From Spirochaetota bacterium (GTDB taxonomy: Bacteria > Spirochaetota > Spirochaetia > Treponematales > Treponemataceae), in contig JAEZST010000018.1 of assembly GCA_023443865.1 (NCBI GenBank), positions 248,001-312,000 of the forward strand: a stretch of 64,000 nucleotides of DNA. The letters are read 5' to 3'. Under the pieces are notes generated by a model, which was given only the letters and a program-made list of their open reading frames with translations, was not told the DNA's origin and did no database searches. This document shows positions 24,777 through 33,657 of the stretch, piece by piece. The first letter of the stretch is position 1. Each line of letters begins with the position of its first letter. The position numbers were made by a program, and so were the translations under genes.

Positions 24777-26048
24777 ATGAAAAAGGTACTGATCGTTCTC
24801 GCCGCAGCCGCCGTATTATTGAGCGGATGCGCGAAGAAGGAAGCGGCAGCCCCCAAAGAGGCTTCCGGCAAGCTGGTCGTCTGGTCATTCACCGACGAAC
24901 TGAAAGACATGTGCGACAATTACTATGGTCCGACCCATCCTGGCGTCCAGATCGAGTATTCCATGACCCCCACGGACCAGTTCCCCAACAAGCTTGACCC
25001 GGTTCTCGCTTCCGGACAGGGCGCTCCCGACGTTTTCGCGCTTGAAGCCGCCTTCGTACGCAAGTACGTCGAATCCGGCCTGCTCCTTGACATCAGCGAC
25101 ATCGCCGCTGAAGTGAAGGACAAAGAGCTCGCTTATCCGATCGAAATCGGTTCCTACAACGGAAAGGTCTACGGTATGTCTTGGCAGGCCACTCCCGGCG
25201 CCATGTTCTATCGCCGCAGCCTCGCGAAGAAATACCTCGGCACCGACGATCCCGCCGAAGTCCAGAAGTATATGTCCAGCCTCGACAAGTTCATGGAAAC
25301 CGCCGCTCTCCTCAAGGAGAAGTCCGGTGGCAAGTGCACCGTCGTTTCCTCCACCGGCGACATGCTGATGCCTTACAAGGGCGCTCGCAAGGATCCCTGG
25401 GTTGTTGACGGCAAGCTCGTGATCGATCCCGCCATGATCTCTTACATGGACATGTCCAAGACCCTCCGCGACAAGGGCTACGAAGCCCGTGCCGAGCAGT
25501 GGGCCGAAGGCTGGTTCGCCGGTATGAAGGGAACCCTCAAGGACGAAGCCGGAAAAAACGTCGAAGTCTTCTCCTACCTCCTCCCGACCTGGGGTCTCCA
25601 CTACGTCCTGAAGACCAACGCCCCCGACACCACTGGCGATTGGGCCATGATCCCCGGACCTGCCGCTTATCAGTGGGGTGGTACCTGGATCGGCGCCTAC
25701 AAGGGAACCAAGAACGTTACCGCTGCCAAGGACTTCATCAAGTACCTGACCTCCGACGACGGCTTCCTCGAGAAGTGGGCGAAGGATAAGGGCGACTTCG
25801 TGTCCAACATGAACGTGGTCAACAAGATTAAGGATTCCTTCTCCGAGCCCTTCCTCGGCGGACAGAACCACTATGCCGCCTTCGCCGAAATGGCCAAGAG
25901 CGTCAACGGTAAGCTCATCCAGGGTACCGACCAGGCTATCGAAGCCCTGTTCAACGAAGCGGTCATCGCTTACAAGAACGGTGAGAAGACCCGCGACAAG
26001 GCGATTGAAGACTTCAAGAGCCAGGTCAACGCACAGCTCGGTCTCTAA
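24777..26048 (+). CDS. ABC sugar transporter substrate-binding lipoprotein
   Basis: A 423-residue family 1 extracellular solute-binding protein, lipid-anchored (lipobox LLSGC, Cys about residue 18). The KLVVWSFTDEL opening, the VYGMSWQATPGAMFYRR ligand-cleft strand and the aromatic residues are typical of oligosaccharide binders. Context (GH43 xylosidase, GH5, xylose genes) points to xylo- or cello-oligosaccharides. Codon choice is strongly biased to C-ending codons compared with its neighbours, a sign of high expression. A strong GAGAGGAG ribosome site precedes the ATG. It is the first gene of an operon controlled by three LacI-type operators and is followed by a partial terminator. Confidence 0.92.
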   Translation: MKKVLIVLAAAAVLLSGCAKKEAAAPKEASGKLVVWSFTDELKDMCDNYYGPTHPGVQIEYSMTPTDQFPNKLDPVLASGQGAPDVFALEAAFVRKYVESGLLLDISDIAAEVKDKELAYPIEIGSYNGKVYGMSWQATPGAMFYRRSLAKKYLGTDDPAEVQKYMSSLDKFMETAALLKEKSGGKCTVVSSTGDMLMPYKGARKDPWVVDGKLVIDPAMISYMDMSKTLRDKGYEARAEQWAEGWFAGMKGTLKDEAGKNVEVFSYLLPTWGLHYVLKTNAPDTTGDWAMIPGPAAYQWGGTWIGAYKGTKNVTAAKDFIKYLTSDDGFLEKWAKDKGDFVSNMNVVNKIKDSFSEPFLGGQNHYAAFAEMAKSVNGKLIQGTDQAIEALFNEAVIAYKNGEKTRDKAIEDFKSQVNAQLGL

Positions 26049-26076
26049 TCTCCTTAGGCGAGATGTATCTTAGGTA

Positions 26077-26121
26077 AAAAAAAGGTGCGGAAACGGTGTT
26101 TACCGATCCGCACCTTTTTTT
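26077..26121 (+). terminator. Intra-operon hairpin between binding protein and permeases
   Basis: A 15-bp perfect stem (seven A-T plus GGTGCGGA/TCCGCACC) with a 15-base loop and a T run. Placed between the binding-protein gene and the permease genes, it should stop most transcripts or protect the upstream mRNA, giving more binding protein than permease. Confidence 0.75.
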
Positions 26122-26153
26122 GTAATGAAACGACTTTGAGAGAGGGGAAACCG

Positions 26154-27113
26154 ATGAGTCGCAAAATAATCAGCAGCGAGGCGCAGACCAACCGGTGGGG
26201 ATATTTCTTTATCCTGCCGTTCATTTTGGCCTTCCTTGTTTTTAATCTGTATCCAACAATTTATACGTTCACGCTTTCTTTTACCGATTTGAAGGGTTTG
26301 AAGAATACGTTCAATTTTGTGGGACTGAAGAATTTTAATAAGCTTATCCATGACCAGTATTTTTGGGGTGCGGTAGGGAATACCTTTATCATTTGGGGCT
26401 GGAACTTCGTTCCCCAGCTCGGTATAGCGCTCCTTCTATCCATTTGGCTAAGCGATTTCCGATTGAAACTGAGCGGTAAGGCCTTTTTCCGGGCTATTAT
26501 TTATATGCCGAACTTACTGACCGCGGCATCCGTCGCCATGCTCTTCCGGAGCCTTTTCGGTTATCCCTTGGGGCCGGTCAACTGGTTTCTCACCGAGGTG
26601 CTGGGGCAATATTCCACGGTCATCCGCGACGGGGTGGCGATTCAGGAAGCGTTCAACTTTTTCCGAGACGTTACCATGTCTCGGGGTATCGTAGCCTTTA
26701 TCCAATGGTGGATGTGGTACGGCCATACCGTTATCATGCTGATGGCCGGTATTACGAGTATTTCAAGTTCGCTCTATGAATCCGCGGTAGTCGACGGCGC
26801 GAATAGCCGCCAGACCACCTGGTACATAACGCTCCCCATGCTTCGGCCGATGATGCTCTATATTTTGGTCACCAACATGATCGGCGGTATGCAGATGCTG
26901 GAAATCCCCTTCCTGTTGACCGATATGCGCGGCGCTCCGGACTTTAAGATTCGGACGACCAACGTGTATTTGTACAACATGGCTTTCCAGGGGGTTAACG
27001 ATTACGCATACGCGGCGGCCATCTCCATCGGCGTGTTCTTGATCACCATTATTCTGGCCCTCGTTATTTACTTCTTCCTGCAGGATCGCAGCGAACCCAA
27101 GAAGGCCCGGTAA
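26154..27113 (+). CDS. ABC sugar transporter permease (MalF-like)
   Basis: A 319-residue inner-membrane permease with six predicted helices. The cytoplasmic EAA loop is visible as ESAVVDGANSRQTTWYITLP, which docks the ATPase. The frame is open from 26085, inside the terminator hairpin, but the ATG at 26154 (MSRKIISSEA) has GAGAGGGG 7-8 bases before it and homology starts there. It pairs with the next gene to form the channel. No ATP-binding subunit is encoded nearby, so a shared MsmX-type ATPase elsewhere is presumed. Confidence 0.9.
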   Translation: MSRKIISSEAQTNRWGYFFILPFILAFLVFNLYPTIYTFTLSFTDLKGLKNTFNFVGLKNFNKLIHDQYFWGAVGNTFIIWGWNFVPQLGIALLLSIWLSDFRLKLSGKAFFRAIIYMPNLLTAASVAMLFRSLFGYPLGPVNWFLTEVLGQYSTVIRDGVAIQEAFNFFRDVTMSRGIVAFIQWWMWYGHTVIMLMAGITSISSSLYESAVVDGANSRQTTWYITLPMLRPMMLYILVTNMIGGMQMLEIPFLLTDMRGAPDFKIRTTNVYLYNMAFQGVNDYAYAAAISIGVFLITIILALVIYFFLQDRSEPKKAR

Positions 27114-27121
27114 GGAGAACT

Positions 27122-27967
27122 ATGATGCAAAACTATAAAAGCTCTTATGCCGTAAAGAAATTTTTCATCTACGTAATCATGATAATTCTTGGCTTACTCG
27201 CCGTTGTACCCATCTGGCTGCTTTTGGTGAACGCGACCCGCTCTACGGAGCAGATCAACTCGGGTATTTCCCTTTTACCAAGCACCAACATGGCGTATAA
27301 CTGGCATGCGCTTACGAGCCGAGGCTTCCAGATTCAGCAAGGCTTTTGGAATAGCCTGATTATCGCGGTCTCCGCCACCCTCATAAACGTGTATTTCTCC
27401 GCAATGACGGCATATGGGCTCCATGTATACAAATTCAAGGGAAGGAGCTTCATGTGGGGACTTATCCTCCTGGTCATGATGCTTCCCGCTTCGCTGTCAT
27501 TTATCGGATTCTATAAGTTTATGGCGATGTTGCATTTGCTGGACAACTACATACCGCTCATCCTTCCGGCCATGGCCGGCGCGGCGACGGTACTGTTCAT
27601 AAGGCAATATCTGGCTTCGGTGCTTTCCATGGACTTGGTGGACGCCTCGAGAATAGACGGCGCGAACGAGTTTTTTACCTTCAACATGATTATATTGCCG
27701 ATCATGAGCCCCGCGCTCGCGGCTCAGGCGATTTTCGCGTTCGTCGGTTCTTGGAACAACTTCTTCACGCCCTTCGTGCTCATTTCCAGCACGAAGAAAT
27801 ATACCCTGCCCATGCTCGTGCAAATGCTTCGCGGGGATATCTATCGCACCGAGTACGGCGGAATCTATCTCGGTATTGCCGTATCCATCGTACCGATTAT
27901 TATCTTCTATTCTTTCATGTCCCGGTTCATCATTTCCGGAATAACCATGGGCGGCGTGAAAGAGTAA
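27122..27967 (+). CDS. ABC sugar transporter permease (MalG-like)
   Basis: A 281-residue inner-membrane permease with six helices and the EAA-loop DASRIDGANEFFTFNMIILPI. AAGGAG lies 4 bases before the first ATG and 7 before a second ATG at 27125, so either may be used. It starts 8 bases after the MalF-like gene and is followed 18 bases later by the GH43 gene; all are one transcript. Confidence 0.9.
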   Translation: MMQNYKSSYAVKKFFIYVIMIILGLLAVVPIWLLLVNATRSTEQINSGISLLPSTNMAYNWHALTSRGFQIQQGFWNSLIIAVSATLINVYFSAMTAYGLHVYKFKGRSFMWGLILLVMMLPASLSFIGFYKFMAMLHLLDNYIPLILPAMAGAATVLFIRQYLASVLSMDLVDASRIDGANEFFTFNMIILPIMSPALAAQAIFAFVGSWNNFFTPFVLISSTKKYTLPMLVQMLRGDIYRTEYGGIYLGIAVSIVPIIIFYSFMSRFIISGITMGGVKE

Positions 27968-27985
27968 TTCTTGGAGAGTATACCT

Positions 27986-29623
27986 ATGTTCAAGGCAGTG
28001 AATCCCGTATTGACGGGATTCCACGCCGATCCCTCCATCCTTCGGGTGGGAGATTGGTATTACATCGCGAATTCCACCTTTGAGTGGTATCCCGGCGTGG
28101 AAATTCATCGGTCAAAAGACTTGGTTACTTGGGAAAGCGTTCCTGCTCCCTTGTCCGAGTCGCGCCTTCTCGATATGGATGGCGCCCAGGCTTCCTGCGG
28201 TATTTGGGCTCCCTGCCTTTCGTGGGCAGACGGCCAATTTTGGCTCATCTATACCAACGTCCGCAGTTGGAATTCGGGACCCTGGAAAGATTCGCCTAAT
28301 TATCTTACCACCGCGCCTTCCATCGAAGGACCCTGGTCAAATCCGGTGTATTTAAATTCCTCGGGTTTCGACCCATCCCTGTTTCATGACGATGACGGAA
28401 AGAAATGGCTCGTCAATATGGAATGGGATTATCGTAAGACGGGAAGCGATCAATTTTCCGGCATTCTGTTGCAGGAATATAGCCCTAAGGAAAAACGACT
28501 GATTGGTTCTATTCGGAAAATATTCCCCGGTTCCGAGATCGCCATGGTCGAAGGTCCTCACCTGTACAAACGAAACGGGTGGTACTATATTCTTGCCGCC
28601 GAGGGCGGTACGACCCTGGAACATGCCGCGACCGTTGGTCGGTCCCGCACTATCGATGGTCCTTACGAACTCCATCCGTATAACCCCCTGATATCGTCGT
28701 ACGGCCACCCGGATATCGCTATTCAGAAAGCCGGACATGCCAGCTGGTGCGATACGCCGGACGGGCGAACCTATCTCGCCTTCCTCTGCGGACGGCCGCT
28801 ACCGGGTACCGATCGGTGTCCCCTGGGACGTGAAACGGCTATAGTGGAGTTGGTATGGAAGGACGACTGGCCTTTCGTAAGGCCCCCGGAAGGCAAGAAG
28901 GTACTCGAGGGCGGCCGGGTTTGGAATTGGCCGACCGATACCTTTGAGCCGCCGATTCTGACCGAGCAAGCCAAGAAAACCGCTCATGCTGACGGAACCC
29001 TCGTCGTGCCGAACCGTTCCATGACCTATCGGTTCGATACCGACAAGATTCACGGAGATTTCAAGAACCTTCGTATTCAGCGGGATCTTGCGCGGTATTC
29101 GCTTTCGGCGCGCCCCGGGTATCTCCGATTGGTCGGCAGTCAATCCCCGGTGTCCAAATACGGTCAGACGCTTTTGGCTCGCAGGCAAACCGACTTCGAT
29201 TTTGAAGCCGAAACGAAACTGGAAATGTCGCCCGTTTCCTTCCAGCATCTCGCGGGGCTTACCTGGCGGTATGACGAGGAAAACCAATATCTCTTGGCCG
29301 TTTCCCGAAACGACGGGGAAAAGCGGCGGACGCTGAACGTAATAACCATGATCGATCAGGCTTTTGCCCGGACGAACGATATTTATCTTCCGGAAGAGGG
29401 GCCCGTTTGGCTTGGGGTTACGGTAAAAGACGGCAGGGGACAGTTCCGCTATTCGCTGGACGGCATTAACTGGATAGTGGTCCGTCCCGTTTTGGACGCG
29501 TCAGTCCTGTCCGACGAATTCGGCGGTCTCGGGTTTACCGGAGCCTTTGTCGGCATGTTCTGCGTTGATACGCAATCCCTTTCCGCGAGCGCTGATTTCG
29601 AATATTTCTCTTATAAGGTGTAA
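27986..29623 (+). CDS. GH43 family glycosidase (beta-xylosidase / arabinofuranosidase type)
   Basis: A 545-residue cytoplasmic enzyme without a signal peptide. Residues 1-310 are a GH43 five-bladed propeller: catalytic base Asp in FHADPSI, the pKa-modulating Asp in FDPSLFHDDDG and the acid Glu in VEGPHLYKR. Residues about 340-545 form the C-terminal beta-sandwich (GH43_C2-like) found in XynB-type enzymes. It likely splits imported xylo-oligosaccharides or arabinoxylan fragments to monosaccharides for XylA/XylB. An alternative TTG at 27971 overlaps the ribosome site TTGGAGAG; the ATG at 27986 is preferred. Confidence 0.9.
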   Translation: MFKAVNPVLTGFHADPSILRVGDWYYIANSTFEWYPGVEIHRSKDLVTWESVPAPLSESRLLDMDGAQASCGIWAPCLSWADGQFWLIYTNVRSWNSGPWKDSPNYLTTAPSIEGPWSNPVYLNSSGFDPSLFHDDDGKKWLVNMEWDYRKTGSDQFSGILLQEYSPKEKRLIGSIRKIFPGSEIAMVEGPHLYKRNGWYYILAAEGGTTLEHAATVGRSRTIDGPYELHPYNPLISSYGHPDIAIQKAGHASWCDTPDGRTYLAFLCGRPLPGTDRCPLGRETAIVELVWKDDWPFVRPPEGKKVLEGGRVWNWPTDTFEPPILTEQAKKTAHADGTLVVPNRSMTYRFDTDKIHGDFKNLRIQRDLARYSLSARPGYLRLVGSQSPVSKYGQTLLARRQTDFDFEAETKLEMSPVSFQHLAGLTWRYDEENQYLLAVSRNDGEKRRTLNVITMIDQAFARTNDIYLPEEGPVWLGVTVKDGRGQFRYSLDGINWIVVRPVLDASVLSDEFGGLGFTGAFVGMFCVDTQSLSASADFEYFSYKV

Positions 29624-29629
29624 TGTATC

Positions 29630-30646
29630 ATGGTTACGATTTACGACATTGCCAAGCGCACGGGTTTTTCACCGCCCACGATTTCGCGGGCCCTGAACGG
29701 TACCGGCGGCTTGAGCGTGGCGACTCGTAACCTGATACTGAAAACCGCGGAGGAAATGGGATATACCCCGAATATGACCGCCCGGGCGCTCACGACGAAC
29801 CGCTCGAACCTTATAGGGGTTATTTACGAGGATTTTTACATGCTGAAGGGGTTTAAACACCCCCTCTTCAGCGATATTTTGAACAGTTTCAGAAAAGTGG
29901 TCGAGAACGCGGGATACGATCTTTTGTTTCTATCCCGCACCCTCGGTCCCCGCCAAATGTCCTACGTGGAGCATTGCGATTATCGCAATATCGACGGGGT
30001 TCTCATAATGAATCCCGTACCGGGCGACGAGGAAGTGATCCGCCTGGCGCAGAGCAATCGCCCGTGCGTTTCGGCCAACGAGCCCATAGCGGGCATTAGT
30101 ACCATCGTGACGGAAAACGTAAAGGGCGCCTATGAGGCGGTGCAATATCTGATTAACCTGGGGCATCGCGATATCGTGTACATTTCCGGCCCGCGCCGTC
30201 TTACCGCACCCGCGGCTGACGAGCGGTGGAAAGGGTATAAGGATTGCCTACTTTCCAACGGGATAGAGTACTCCGATTCCATGGTGGAAGAATCGCAGTT
30301 TTGGCACGGCGAGGCCGGGTACGAGGCGATGCGGCGCCTCATTAAGCGGGGCGTGAAATTCACCGCGGTGTTTGCCTCGAACGATACCCTCGCGTGCGGC
30401 GTAAAGCTTGCCCTGGAAGACGCGGGCCGCTCCATTCCCGACGACGTGTCCATCATCGGCTTTGACGGCGACGAGGTTGGCCAGTACATCACGCCGAGAC
30501 TGACCACCATGTGGCAGAACACCGAAGAAATCGGCACTATCGCCGCCCGTATGCTCCTGAAAAAAATGGGCGGGGAAGAACTCCCGCCCATCGTCAATAT
30601 TCCCGCTCAGCTCCTGATTCGGGATTCTTGCAGAAAAATAGACTAG
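29630..30646 (+). CDS. LacI-family transcriptional regulator
   Basis: A 338-residue repressor with an N-terminal helix-turn-helix (IYDIAKRTGFSPPTISRALNG) and hinge helix (about 45-58), then a periplasmic-binding-like sugar sensor domain (about 60-338). It starts 6 bases after the GH43 stop with AAGGTG before it, as the last gene of the ABC operon. It is the natural candidate to bind the three AACCGGTT operators in front of the operon, giving autoregulated repression relieved by a xylan-derived sugar. Confidence 0.9.
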   Translation: MVTIYDIAKRTGFSPPTISRALNGTGGLSVATRNLILKTAEEMGYTPNMTARALTTNRSNLIGVIYEDFYMLKGFKHPLFSDILNSFRKVVENAGYDLLFLSRTLGPRQMSYVEHCDYRNIDGVLIMNPVPGDEEVIRLAQSNRPCVSANEPIAGISTIVTENVKGAYEAVQYLINLGHRDIVYISGPRRLTAPAADERWKGYKDCLLSNGIEYSDSMVEESQFWHGEAGYEAMRRLIKRGVKFTAVFASNDTLACGVKLALEDAGRSIPDDVSIIGFDGDEVGQYITPRLTTMWQNTEEIGTIAARMLLKKMGGEELPPIVNIPAQLLIRDSCRKID

Positions 30647-30697
30647 CAGTCTAACCGCGCGCCGATGGTTCGACACGCGGCGGCCGCGCTCCTCCGT

Positions 30698-31411
30698 TCA
30701 ATACGCCGCCTTAGAGGCTTCCGCGGCGGTCTTTCCCGTTGAGCCGGTGACCAGGGCCTCGCTCGCGGTATAATTCGTGCCCAAGCGGTGGGCCCCCATT
30801 TCCACGTATCGCAGGGCTTGTTCCCTCGTTCTGATTCCCCCCGAGGGCTTTACCTTGATTCTTCCTTTAGCCGCGTCGAGCATTACCTTGACAGCCTCTT
30901 CCGTGGCCCCCCCGGTAGAAAATCCCGTGGAGGTCTTCACGAAATCGGCGCCGGCAGCCACGCAAAGCTCGGTGGTTTTGGCGATTTCCTCGGCCGTAAG
31001 GTGGCAGGTTTCGAAGATAACCTTAAGCGGCACCTTCGCGCCTCCCGCCCCACCGGTCTTGCATACGTCCGCGACGGCGCGGATATCGGCTTCCACGTAG
31101 TCCCATCTGCCCGAGCGTATCATGCCGTAATTGGCTACCATGTCTATCTCGTCTACCCCGAGACGGCAGTATTCCTTCGCCTCGAGGGCCTTGACCGCGG
31201 TGGTGGTACAGCCGTGGGGAAAGGCGAGAACGCAACTTACGCCGGTTTCCGTGCCAGCGCACATTGATTTGGCTAACTCGATGTCGCAAGGCCTTACGCA
31301 CACTGTTTTAGTCTTCCACTTAATGCTTTCTTCGATCGCCGCGACGGCCTCGTCCCGCGTAAGTTCGGGTTTGAGAATGGCGGCGTCCAGGTATCTGTTA
31401 ATGGGTTCCAT
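30698..31411 (-). CDS. deoC: Deoxyribose-phosphate aldolase
   Basis: A 237-residue TIM-barrel class I aldolase splitting 2-deoxyribose 5-phosphate into glyceraldehyde 3-phosphate and acetaldehyde. The Schiff-base Lys is in FVKTSTGF, the second active-site Lys in IKVKPSGGIR, and VCVRPCDIELAK carries the entry Cys/Arg. It is monocistronic, converging on the LacI operon and divergent from thrC. The start has no Shine-Dalgarno; TGC-TATACT ends 7 bases before the ATG. Confidence 0.93.
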   Translation of the reverse strand: MEPINRYLDAAILKPELTRDEAVAAIEESIKWKTKTVCVRPCDIELAKSMCAGTETGVSCVLAFPHGCTTTAVKALEAKEYCRLGVDEIDMVANYGMIRSGRWDYVEADIRAVADVCKTGGAGGAKVPLKVIFETCHLTAEEIAKTTELCVAAGADFVKTSTGFSTGGATEEAVKVMLDAAKGRIKVKPSGGIRTREQALRYVEMGAHRLGTNYTASEALVTGSTGKTAAEASKAAY

Positions 31412-31418
31412 GAGCCAA

Positions 31419-31427
31419 AGTATAGCA
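31419..31427 (-). promoter_or_regulatory. Extended -10 promoter of deoC (leaderless type)
   Basis: TGC-TATACT on the minus strand ends 7 bases before the deoC ATG at 31411. No ribosome site. Confidence 0.55.
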
Positions 31428-31440
31428 TATTTTTTTTACG

Positions 31441-31470
31441 TTGCCCGAGCGACGGGGTTTATGGTATAGT
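31441..31470 (+). promoter_or_regulatory. Promoter of thrC (leaderless type)
   Basis: TTGCCC (31441-31446), an 18-base spacer and TGG-TATAGT (31462-31470). The ATGs at 31476 and 31479 follow after 5 and 8 bases. Confidence 0.55.
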
Positions 31471-31475
31471 GAGCC

Positions 31476-32900
31476 ATGATGTACCATGATACCCGCGATG
31501 CGTCGAAGCGGGTTTCGTTCCGCACCGCGGTCATGCAGGGAATGGATCCCGCGACCGGCGGCCTTTACATGCCGGACGAAATCCCGAGCCTGCCGAAGTC
31601 GTTTCTGTCCAGGAACCTGGTTCCGTCCTTCCGCGACATTGCCTTCGAGACCGCGAAGCCCTTCGTGGGCGGCGAAATACCCGAAGACGAACTCATGGCG
31701 ATCATAGCCGACGCCTACCCGTTTACCGCGCCTATCGCCCCCATCGACCCGACCACGTACGTGCTTGAGCTGTTCCATGGGCCGACCTGCGCCTTTAAGG
31801 ACTTCGGCGCCCGATTCATGGCGCGAACCATGTCTTTTTTCAACCGCGACGAGAGCGATTCGCTGCATATTCTGGTCGCCACGTCGGGCGATACCGGAAG
31901 CGCCGTGGGCAGCGCGTTCCACGGGGTTCCGGGGATCGACGTGACCATATTGTATCCCCGGGGAAAGATATCTCCCCTTCAGGAAAAACAGCTTTCGACC
32001 TTTGACGGCAACGTGCGCGCCTTGTCGGTGGAAGGGACCTTCGACGATTGCCAACGCCTCGTGAAAACCGCTTTCACCGACGAGGTTTTACGGGGGCGCC
32101 TCCGTCTTTCATCCGCGAACTCGATCAATATTTCCCGGCTTTTGCCGCAATCCTTCTATTATACGTACGGGGCGCTGTTGATTAGGGACCGGGGACGATA
32201 CGACAACGATATCGATTCTCCCTCGCTTATCGTGACCGTTCCCTCGGGTAACTTCGGAAACCTAACCTCCGGCTTGATCGCGCGCAAGATGGGCGCGCCG
32301 ATTCGGGGCTTTATCGCGGCGACCAATTCAAACCGGACGGTCCCTGACTGGCTGTCGGGCGGCGGTTACCGCGCGCGACCTTCCGTTTCCACCCTTTCCA
32401 ACGCCATGGACGTGGGCGCCCCGAGCAACTGGGAGCGCATGAACGCCCTGTATTCCCTGGACGAGGCGCGGCGCCGTATCGCCGGTTATTGGCTTGACGA
32501 CGCCGGCACCATGGACGCTATCCGCCAGTGCAACGACCGAACGGGATACATTATCGATCCTCACGGCGCCGTCGCGTGGCGCGCCTGGGACGATATTCGC
32601 TCCGGCGCCATGGCCGCCCTGCTTGAGGGAAAGGTCGTGCCCGCGCTCAGTTCCGGCCTGGTCGGTACGGCCGCCACGGCCCCTGAATGGGCGCGGGACT
32701 GCGCCGAAAAAAAATGCGTGGGCCTCATCCTCGAAACCGCGCATCCGGCGAAGTTCGGCGAGACCGTTCGGGAGGCTATCGGCAGGGAACCCTCGATCCC
32801 CGAGCGGTTGGAGCGGGTACTGAACCTGAGCGACCGTTCCCAGCCCATGGCCAACGATTACGCGCAATTCAGGGATTGGCTTTTGGCGAACTTGGGCTAA
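31476..32900 (+). CDS. thrC: Threonine synthase
   Basis: A 474-residue PLP enzyme making threonine from O-phosphohomoserine, of the longer (E. coli/yeast-like) class. The N-terminal dimer region Y-H-D-T-R and LYMPDEIP are typical. The PLP Lys is in TCAFKDFGARF, ATSGDTGSA binds the cofactor phosphate, and SSANSINISRLLPQSFYY is a thrC signature. It begins with two Met codons; the second (31479) fits the predicted transcript start better. There is no ribosome site. A terminator follows. Confidence 0.94.
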   Translation: MMYHDTRDASKRVSFRTAVMQGMDPATGGLYMPDEIPSLPKSFLSRNLVPSFRDIAFETAKPFVGGEIPEDELMAIIADAYPFTAPIAPIDPTTYVLELFHGPTCAFKDFGARFMARTMSFFNRDESDSLHILVATSGDTGSAVGSAFHGVPGIDVTILYPRGKISPLQEKQLSTFDGNVRALSVEGTFDDCQRLVKTAFTDEVLRGRLRLSSANSINISRLLPQSFYYTYGALLIRDRGRYDNDIDSPSLIVTVPSGNFGNLTSGLIARKMGAPIRGFIAATNSNRTVPDWLSGGGYRARPSVSTLSNAMDVGAPSNWERMNALYSLDEARRRIAGYWLDDAGTMDAIRQCNDRTGYIIDPHGAVAWRAWDDIRSGAMAALLEGKVVPALSSGLVGTAATAPEWARDCAEKKCVGLILETAHPAKFGETVREAIGREPSIPERLERVLNLSDRSQPMANDYAQFRDWLLANLG

Positions 32901-32942
32901 TTAATGAGGAATGTCATGTAAGAGGCTGCTTGCGGCTAACGA

Positions 32943-32979
32943 AAAGAACCGTCACGGAAACCGTGGCGGTTCTTTTTTT
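32943..32979 (+). terminator. Rho-independent terminator after thrC
   Basis: AAGAACCGTCACGG pairs with CCGTGGCGGTTCTT (one G-U type mismatch) around AAA, followed by a T7 run. A short T run on the other strand may also help end the convergent deaminase transcript. Confidence 0.88.
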
Positions 32980-33044
32980 GCCTCGTGAGAGTAAAGTCGG
33001 CAAGATTCGGAAGTACGCGGCAAGGGAAATCGGATAGATCTTAC

Positions 33045-33539
33045 TTATTGCCTATCGTACTTTTGGACCTCGTCGCGTACGTGTTCCAACCTAATGCCGG
33101 CTTGCTCGAACATGGAGATGGTGTCCGCGGAATCGTGATAGCGCCGTTCGGCGACGACCCGCGTAATGCCGCAGTTGATGATGAGCATCGCGCAGGTTCG
33201 GCACGGCGTCATGCTGCAGTAAAGGGTAGCGCCGTCGAGGGCCACCCCGCGCCTGGCCGCCTGGCAAATCGCGTTCTGCTCGGCATGGACCGTCCTGGTG
33301 CAATGCTGTGTGACGCTGCCGTCTTCGTGGGTGATTTTCTTAAACCAATGGCCGACCTCGTCGCAATGGGGTAGTCCCTTGGGGGAGCCCACGTAGCCGG
33401 TAACGAGAATTTGGTGGTCCCGGGCGATGACGCAGCCGGAGCGGCCGCGGTCGCAGGTGGCCCGTTTGGCTATGGCGTGGCATACCTCCATGAAGTACTC
33501 GTCCCAACTGGGGCGCTGATAGGCGCTTTGCTCTTCCAT
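33045..33539 (-). CDS. dCMP deaminase family protein
   Basis: A 164-residue zinc enzyme converting dCMP to dUMP for thymidylate synthesis (ComEB/DCTD-like). The catalytic HAE is in TVHAEQNAI and the zinc PCxxC in TPCRTCAM. An additional His/Cys set (PHC..GHW..HC) before it matches the second zinc site of ComEB-type deaminases. GAGGAGAG is placed before the ATG. It converges on thrC and is divergent from lon. Confidence 0.9.
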   Translation of the reverse strand: MEEQSAYQRPSWDEYFMEVCHAIAKRATCDRGRSGCVIARDHQILVTGYVGSPKGLPHCDEVGHWFKKITHEDGSVTQHCTRTVHAEQNAICQAARRGVALDGATLYCSMTPCRTCAMLIINCGITRVVAERRYHDSADTISMFEQAGIRLEHVRDEVQKYDRQ

Positions 33540-33622
33540 GGCGTGCTCTCCTCGTCGTTTACTGCGCGTTTACAGACATGGTATCACGGAAGGGCGTTTC
33601 CGCGCAAACGCCGCGATCCTGT

Positions 33623-33651
33623 TTGACATTTCCCCCCGATTTGGTGATATT
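33623..33651 (+). promoter_or_regulatory. Sigma-70 promoter of lon (leaderless type)
   Basis: A perfect TTGACA (33623-33628), a 17-base spacer and GATATT (33646-33651). The expected start point is 33658, the A of the lon ATG. No Shine-Dalgarno is present. Confidence 0.65.
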
Positions 33652-33657
33652 AAAAAT

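Noticed and set aside
33538..33657. N-terminal extension of Lon (40 residues)
   Set aside because: It would include the promoter, has no Lon homology and overlaps the dCMP deaminase start region.
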